DNA of 64,000 nucleotides, taken from positions 641,561 to 705,560 of the forward strand of contig VUYV01000015.1 in NCBI GenBank assembly GCA_008711295.1, read 5' to 3'. A program made the position numbers and the translations under genes. This stretch comes from Anarhynchus alexandrinus (Eukaryota > Chordata > Aves > Charadriiformes > Charadriidae). The notes under the pieces were generated by a model, which worked only from the letters and a program-made list of their open reading frames with translations, did no database searches and was not told the origin of the DNA. This document shows, piece after piece, positions 57,401 through 64,000 of the stretch (its first letter is position 1; each line of letters opens with the position of its first letter).

Positions 57401-58991
57401 GAGATCATACAGCTCAGACACCTCCACATGACAACTTAAAGATTCATCCTGTTGCATTCAAGAGGGTTCACACTCCTCTCCGGCACCCAGCAGCATCCCT
57501 GCAGACATTACAAGTTTTTAATAGCTTGACCACTCTTCCCAGTACCCACAGAAATCCATATATGAGCACACTTCTGTTCTTACCAATTTTACATCCCTCA
57601 CTGCTGCATTTTTCCTCCTGAATTTCTTTCTTTCCTGGTTCTTTCCCTGATGCAGTCCTCCAGGGCTACTTTACACCTCCCAAAGCCTGTCATTTTTAAG
57701 TCCACTTCAGTTTCCCCAGGTACTGAATCACTGACCTAAAAACGCAACTGGGCAAGGTATCCTGGGGATACAAAGCTGCCCACAATTTCCCGGCAAGGAT
57801 CCCTCCTCGTGGATTTCTTACCCCAAACCAGTCCTTCACTGCTTCATCACAGCCTTCCCATCACCTCCTCCTGAAGGGAGCTAGGACCAACAAAAACCCT
57901 TTGGTCCCCAGATCTCTGCCCACTTGCAATGCCATCACTTCAAGGGCAGCCTCCCAGGCTCGCCCCATCAGCCAGCGCGGTGGCAAGCCATCTTGTCCCC
58001 ACCATCCATTTACACTCTTGTCTGAGGCATGCCCAGGGCCTCCAGCTGAGACAGCAGCTCCAACACCGCAGGCACAGCGAGAGGCTCTGCCTGGAGAGAT
58101 TTACAGCCTATGCAGACATACTGGGTGGGGGACGGACCCCAAACAAACTCAAAATAAAGAGAAAACCCAACAATAAAAAACCCAGGTCCACAGAAAGGCA
58201 GGCAACTAGTTGCAGACCGCAGAGCAGTAGACCATGCTGCACAGACTCTTCTTTCTCCACCGCCTGATGTGCTAATCCGCAACCGTTTTTGCAGAGACTG
58301 GAGCGACCCGGTTCAAACGCCTTTGCACAAGCATGGCTTTCAGGCATCAGCGCAAAGAAACGTCTGAGCAAGTAAGGAGGGAGGGAATCAGACTTTAAGC
58401 ATCAGCCAAGAAAAGGCTGTTTTGGTTTTGCATGAACTCTACCCACCCTTCACCTTCAAGGGCACTTCCTCCCCTTGCCACAAGTAACAAGCACAGATAA
58501 TTGAAAGAAAACATCATTTCCCAGAGCACTTCTGATCCGTATTATCCATGCTCATTACAAGCTGTGAGGCTCGTTCTGGTCTCCACCAGCTCCAAGCAAA
58601 CAGGAAAGACTGCTGCACAGGGACAAGGGGCAGAAGAGCAGCTGAGAATGCTACAAACCAAACCGAGCCGAGCCACTTAATAGCTCTTGAAGGACCTGCA
58701 GCCACAGAGACACATGGGCTTGTACTCAGGCCAGGATACCAAAGGCGCAGGGTCATCTGCACAGCCCAAGTTGCCTCCTAGAGCTTATGCAGGAGAGCGG
58801 ATTTACCTGGGCAGCGCTGGAGCAGCAGAGTTCAATCCCCACCTGCCCATTGGCTTGCATGGGTTTTGTCCTGCCATCCTCCAGGTTGCCTCCTCACCTT
58901 GGCAACCATACCTTGCTGGTCAGTCTGAGAAAAAGAGGACTTGGAAAAGTGAAGAAGTTTTTCTTCCTCACCAGTGATTTTTTTTAAGCTT
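54481..58991. other. Unique non-coding DNA
   Basis: No repeat family or supported gene recognised in 4.5 kb. A-rich tracts lie at about 55629-55640 and 55761-55778, and a T-run at about 57020-57033. The 57060-57760 part is AT-rich and pyrimidine-rich. Confidence 0.5.
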
Positions 58992-59039
58992 TGGGTTGTT
59001 TTGGTTTTTTTTGTTTGTTTGTTTGTTGGGGTTTTTTTG
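58992..59039. repeat. T-rich (GTTT)n low-complexity tract
   Basis: T runs with regularly spaced G, including four GTTT units near 59013-59028. A simple repeat without an attached retroposon. Confidence 0.85.
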
Positions 59040-59473
59040 CCATTGCATGAGCACAAGGGAGCTCTTCTCTGCTGCTAAGCTTCAGCTACTTCTACCCTGC
59101 TGCTATGGCTGGTTGGAGCCTCCCAGGAGGTGACTAGACAGACACGAGGTACCCAGGTCACTCACTGTCCCACCTCTGGCATCTCACAGCTCCCCCTCCC
59201 TACAGGATCTTCAAAAAGATGTTCAGAGACCACGTTTCACCTGCTGCCTGCAAAAGGTCCCTATGCTCAGCAGTGCCGAAAGTTGGGTAGAGAAGGAGGC
59301 ATCAGTAGACATGCAGAAAAAAAAAGGAGCTAAGCGGGAAGACTTACATGAAAACAATTCATTTTGGCGGCATATTCCAGGTTCCTTTTTCCAGAAGAGC
59401 CTTGAAGAGAAGATCCAGAAGAGATGCTGCACACAGCCCACGTGCTAAAACCAGACAGCACTTTTCTACAGGC
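59040..59473. other. Unique non-coding DNA
   Basis: No feature recognised apart from an A-run near 59317-59325. It forms the left flank of the LTR. Confidence 0.5.
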
Positions 59474-60541
59474 TGTGGTGGGATGACCCTGGCTGGACGC
59501 CAGGTGCCCACCAAAGCCACTCTATCACCCCCCTCCTTAATGGGACAGAAGAGAGAAAATATAACAAAAGGCTCACGGGTTGAGATGAGGACAGGGAGAG
59601 ATCATTCAGCAATTACCATCACGGGCTAAACAGACTTGACTTGGGGAAATTAGTTTAATTTATTACCGATCAAATCAGAGTGTAGGATAATGAGAAATAA
59701 AACCAAATCTTAGAACACCTTCCCCCCACCCCTCCCTTCTTCCCAGGCTCAACTTTACTCCCGATCTTCTCTACCTCCTTCCCCCCAGCAGCGCAGGGGC
59801 ACAGGGAATGGGGGCTGTGGTCAGTTCATCACACATTGTCTCTGCCATTCCTTCCTCAGAGGAGGAGGACTCCTCACACTCTTCCTCTGCTCCAGCATGG
59901 GGTCCCTCCCACAGGAGACAGTCCACCACAAACTTCTCCAACGTGGGTCCTTCCCACAGGCTGCAGTTCTTCAAGAACTGCTCCAGCATGGGTCCCTTCC
60001 ATCAGGTGCAGTCCTTCAGGAACAGACTGCTCCAGTGTGGGTCCCCCATGGCATCACAGGTCCTGCCAGCAAAACTGCTCCAGTGTGGGCTTCCCACTGG
60101 GTCATAGCCTCCTTCAGTCATCCTCCTGCTCTGGTGTGGGGTCCTCCACAGGCTCAGGTGGATATCTGCTCCACTGTTAACCTCCATGGGCTACAGAGGG
60201 ACAACCTGTCTCACCATCAGGCCGCAGGGGAATCTCTGCTTTGATGCCTGGAGCACCTCCTCCCCCTCTGACCTTGGTGTCTGCAGAGTTGTTGCTATCT
60301 CATATTCTCAGTCCTCTCTTTGGCTACAATTATGCAGTTTTCTTTCCCCCTTCTTAAATATGTTGTCCCAGAGGCGCTACCACTGTCACTGATGTGCTCG
60401 GCCTTGGCCAGTGGCAGGTCCGTCTTGGAGCTCGTTGGCGTTGGCGCTAGCAGACATAAAGGAAGCTTCTAGTATCTTCTCACAGAACCCACCCCTGTAG
60501 TCCCCCCTGCTACCAAAATCTTGCCACACAAATCCAATACA
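59474..60541 (-). mobile_element. Solo LTR of an avian endogenous retrovirus
   Basis: About 1.07 kb bounded by TG and CA as LTRs are. On the minus strand it begins TGTATTGG (at 60541) and ends CCCACCACA (at 59474). On that strand there is a TATA-like TATTTAAG (60353-60360) and an AATAAA signal (59659-59664). I recognise the family from the outer TGTATTGGATTTG and GGTGGGCACCTGGCGTCC words, which recur in many bird genomes. No gag, pol or env sequence and no second LTR are present, so it is a solo LTR, normally left by recombination between paired LTRs. No clear target-site duplication is visible (flanks ACAGGC and TAGCAT). The subfamily name is not asserted. Confidence 0.8.
59890..60155 (-). 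repeat. Degenerate tandem units inside the LTR
   Basis: Six copies of a CTCCAGYRTGGGTCC-like word (plus-strand reading) start at 59890, 59936, 59981, 60030, 60078 and 60129, giving units of 45-51 bp. The array creates open frames on both strands that read as repeating Leu/Gln/Ser/Trp-rich peptides. In bird annotations such frames are easily mistaken for genes. They are not retroviral proteins. Confidence 0.85.
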
Positions 60542-62771
60542 TAGCATCAAACAGGGAAGCAGCCGAGCTCTGGTCAACCTGGACACAGGTTAGCTGCATA
60601 CGGGACTATCCCCAGCAATGCCGTTTTCCTCTGCCGGGTGGTGGGACGCACAGATCCGGAGCTACCACCTGCCTACAAGCCAGCTCCTGCAGCCTCTGTG
60701 CCAAATGCTGAGCATCCAGGACAGGTGGGAAAGAGCAATGGGAAGCAGCAGTGACATGCTGCAGCAACACACCACCTTCCTTGCAAGCAGCCTCGTGGCA
60801 TGCCGAGCCGGGCTCCTGCTTGCTTAGTATTCACTCTTATCAGAAATCATCTCCCACTCGCTCAAGCCTCAGCTCCTTCACCTCTTCAGCATTTCTTGCT
60901 CCTCTGCTTCCCTCCCCACTCCCATCAGGGTCAGGAAACTCTCTGGTTCAGCATCTTCCAAGCGTGATTTATACCATCTCCAGCCTAGTAAACTATAAGA
61001 TCCTGGAGAGCATCCAGGACCGCAGGAAGTGGGTCTGCCTTGGCAAGACAAGACACAGAGGAAGAAACTGGACGGGAACTAGATGGGCTCTTCCTTCTCC
61101 TGGTGCCCCCACCCCTCTTCTCCAAGCCTTGTGATTTATCTCTCTCCGGACCATCTCCGCAGGAACCGGGTCCATTACAGAAATTAAAATGAGCTATTGC
61201 CAGCTATTGGCAAGATCAAACCCTCAGCATGCCTGTCCCCTCCAAGCAGAGATGGCAGACGCCACAGGGCTTACCGCCAAGTGCATGGAAACCAGTGCCA
61301 AGATAAGCTCCTGCACTGCACCCTGATGGGTCACCAGCTTTGGAATCTGCTGGCCAGTGGCACAGCTCAGAGGACAAGTGTGATACCAGTCTGAAGCTGG
61401 ACTCCAGCACAGCCTGGCTTCCAGGAATGGCCGAGGACAAGCACGGACCCTCTGTGCCATTGCATGCAACCCTCAACATGAGCATATCCAAGGTGTTAGA
61501 GACACTTCAGGATGCTTTAAGACCGAGGGACTGAGTTTGGGGCGGGGGACAGAAGAAAGCCTTTTCCCCTCTCTTCACAGCTTCCCCTACTAGAGAAATA
61601 TCCCCAGTATGAAGATGCTTGAACAAGGGAAAGATTCATCTCTCAGGATGAATAACTATCACAGGAGGTTGGTGGCAGCAGGTATTGCTAGAAGATATGA
61701 CCAACAAAGGGATCCTTCCCTGAAAGAAAGACTTCAGCTTCACACACACACAGAGCGAGCCACAGGCACCCCAGAAGGGGCAGCTTGATGTTTCTTTGAC
61801 CTCAAACACAGCAAGGTCACTATCCCCCAGAAAAATCGTTTTCCCTCATGTATTTCCAAATGATAACACAAGAGCATTCAATCCTGAAAAGGTTTGTGCT
61901 CGCAGCTGGTGACAGCTCCGGAGAAAGCGCAGAAATAAAATGCCTGTGGAAGCATATTGAAGGACTCAAAGCTAGCAGAGCAGGGACAAACTTCTCCCCG
62001 GCAGGATGAGCTCAGTCAGGCGTTACTGACTGACAAGAAGAACAGAGAAATGCAACCCATGCTCGGAGGGGATGTTTTCCAGGCGCTGCTCTGCCCTCCC
62101 AGCCCCATGCACCAGCATGGAGCTCCCCAGACCAGCAATCCTCAACCTGAGACGCTGAAGGCATCACGGAGCAGCCCAAGCGCAGCTGCAAAGGCAAAAC
62201 CTCACACCCATAACAGCAGCACTTGTGCACAGAAGCAGCTATAGGAGAGAACAAGTTTGTAAGTAGAGAAATGTTGCAACACTTCAGCCCATGGATGTTT
62301 GCCAGAAGAGGTGAGGTGGCCCTTAAGACTCAAGTGACGTTGTCCTGAAAGCTCAGCTCTTCATGGCCACAGCAAGACCAGGAAAGAAAGAAGCCTTATA
62401 ACCAACGGGGCCTCAAAACTCCCACCACTTCCCTGATACAGCAGGCACAGAGGTGATGTACATGCACTCTGGCCTTATTGATTTGAGCACCAAAACAGGA
62501 GCTTGTTCCACCTGAGGTTCTGCTGGCCTAAGCTCTTGTACAGCCAAAGGTCAGATAAGAAACAACCAGCTTTGGAAAAAAAAATAAAATAAATCAGGTA
62601 AGTGTTTTTCTAATTAATTTCCTGCAAACAGACTTTTTGCTGGTACTTTCTGTTGCTTAAGACAAAAAAAAAGTTGAAGTTATCATTTGGACAGTGACAG
62701 CACTGCCACACTGACAATCACCCTAATCCACGTGATTAGAAGAGGATTTGGAAACAAACAGGAGGGGAGAC
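60542..62771. other. Unique non-coding DNA
   Basis: No repeat family or supported gene. A perfect CAG|GTAAGT donor lies at 62597 on the plus strand, after an A-rich stretch, without a convincing acceptor upstream. The 61540-62000 part is AT-richer, with a short CA patch near 61742. Confidence 0.5.
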
Positions 62772-62796
62772 TTCCTTCCTTCCTTCTTTCCTTCCG
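62772..62796. repeat. (CTTC)n microsatellite, imperfect
   Basis: CTTCCTTC-type pyrimidine repeat of about 25 bp with one interruption. Confidence 0.9.
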
Positions 62797-64000
62797 CAGC
62801 ATTTCAAAGAAACCCGCTTCATTCTCTGCCACACGGTAACCTTTTGGCAGGCTGTCCTCAGCCCAGCCCAGACACAACAGGGCACCCAGCACTGCACCTG
62901 CGACCAGAGACCTAATTCTTATGTGTCTCTGAAAGTGTCCTGATAAAGGGATCACAGTAACCTCCTGCTGCACTGCCCACACAACACCAATATCCTCCTG
63001 CAAATCACCTGGGAGAGCCTGGGGTGACATTAATCTCGGCTGGACTTGAGCCCTGACCTCCCAGTCCCCTTTCTGACCTCCCACACTCTGCTCCCTGCAT
63101 CTCCATGATGCTCCTGCTCCTGGGCACGGGGAACCGGCCAGGGTTGCCCATCAGCTGCATGATCCGTTTAAGAGAAGAGCAAAGCACACCACACCAGCCA
63201 GCTCCTTCGTAGTCTGTGCCATTTCTTTCCTGTGGTTCAGCTCTTGGGGGAGTCACCAGGACCAGCCAAGGCAGACTGCAGGTAGCACTGGGTGCACTTA
63301 GCCATCCCTGCCCCCCGGGGAGCTGGAAGATGCTGGAGAAACCTGGCAGCTTTGCTTCGAATGGCCTGTGGGGAACAACAGAAGAGAAAGCAAAAGTGCC
63401 CTTTGGCAAGTTCCTGTCCCCCAGGGAAGACCACCTGGGCCAGCAGATCCAGGGAGGGGGGCACAGTGGGGCCGTCCATCAGCTGCCGACAGCTCAGGCA
63501 CTTCATCCTCCACCAGCAGGAACACCTGGGCAGCCCTGCGCAAGCTCCTCGGGTACCCTGGACCAGCACCAAATGACAGTTCGCCCTCGTCTTCCCATCC
63601 TTGCCAGCCTGCTGATCAACCGCTCCCTAAATAGCTCACAGCACTTCAAAGGGAGGGTACAAGGAACAGGAGGATAAAAAAAATAAATAAATAAAATGTT
63701 TTCTCCTCTCCCTCACCTGCCTGTGCAGCATCTCTTGGTCAGAGGCTGAGGGTCACACAGCCTCCTTCAGTTCAAGGCAAACAGAGTGCTGTGATTTTTA
63801 AGTGACCATCCACGACCCCGAGTTGCAGGGTGGAGGGAGCAGACGCAGACCTGCATCTTAAGTAGATTAGATTCTGCATTACACTTACATGGAGAAAGCA
63901 GAGAAATCCCCCAAGTGCTTCACAGCCAGCTGTAATAGGAACGTGCGAGACTTAATGGCATGCAGGGAACACGCTTTCAGTCCGGCTGCTCAGACCCTGC
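62797..64000. other. Unique non-coding DNA to window end
   Basis: No supported gene. An A-rich (AAAT)n tract lies at 63675-63697. Overlapping open frames at 63200-63680 on both strands have no recognisable domain. Confidence 0.5.

Noticed and set aside
62598..62605. Perfect donor CAG|GTAAGT on the plus strand
   Set aside because: The sequence just before it is A-rich low complexity with no acceptor. The number of such sites in the window is only slightly above chance.

Overview
This 64 kb window looks like bird nuclear DNA. The evidence is its interspersed repeats. Two clear 3' ends of CR1 (chicken repeat 1) LINEs end in the CR1 ATTCTGTG octamer, three more degraded CR1-type fragments are present, and one long terminal repeat belongs to a family I recognise from many avian assemblies. 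SINEs and LINE-1 are not apparent. GC content is fairly high, with several CpG-dense patches, and there are four isolated N bases (499, 10830, 24330, 48153).

I find no protein-coding gene that I can defend. The many open frames are rich in Pro, Ser, Arg and Gly, overlap on both strands, lack recognisable domains and have no consistent splice structure. That is what GC-rich non-coding vertebrate DNA gives. The window is best read as intergenic sequence or a long intron, and its host gene cannot be named from sequence alone.

Layout. 0-1 kb: a CpG-dense block with a MEF2/TATA-like site, then an exact 3 x 50 bp tandem repeat. 2-10 kb: unique DNA with one candidate exon, a (CA)17 microsatellite and a G-quadruplex-type tract. 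10.8-11.6 kb: the strongest CpG island, with a perfect U1-type splice donor on the minus strand. 11.6-26 kb: unique DNA with smaller CpG-rich patches (16.4 and 22.3 kb) and AT-rich, homeodomain-motif-rich islands (about 18.0, 20.4 and 22.7 kb) that resemble conserved non-coding enhancers. 26-44 kb: the CR1 cluster, with degraded copies at 26.4, 36.8 and 43.8 kb and two younger copies at 33.2 and 38.5 kb. 44-59 kb: unique DNA with more candidate regulatory islands (44.5 and 52.7 kb). 59.5-60.5 kb: a solo endogenous-retrovirus LTR on the minus strand. 60.5-64 kb: unique DNA with short simple repeats.

No operon, CRISPR array, tRNA, rRNA or novel gene system is visible. The most useful leads are the two CpG islands, the motif-dense AT islands, the CpG-decay pattern in the 50 bp repeat and the tandem structure inside the LTR. 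Calls of enhancers and exons are inference and need alignment or RNA data.
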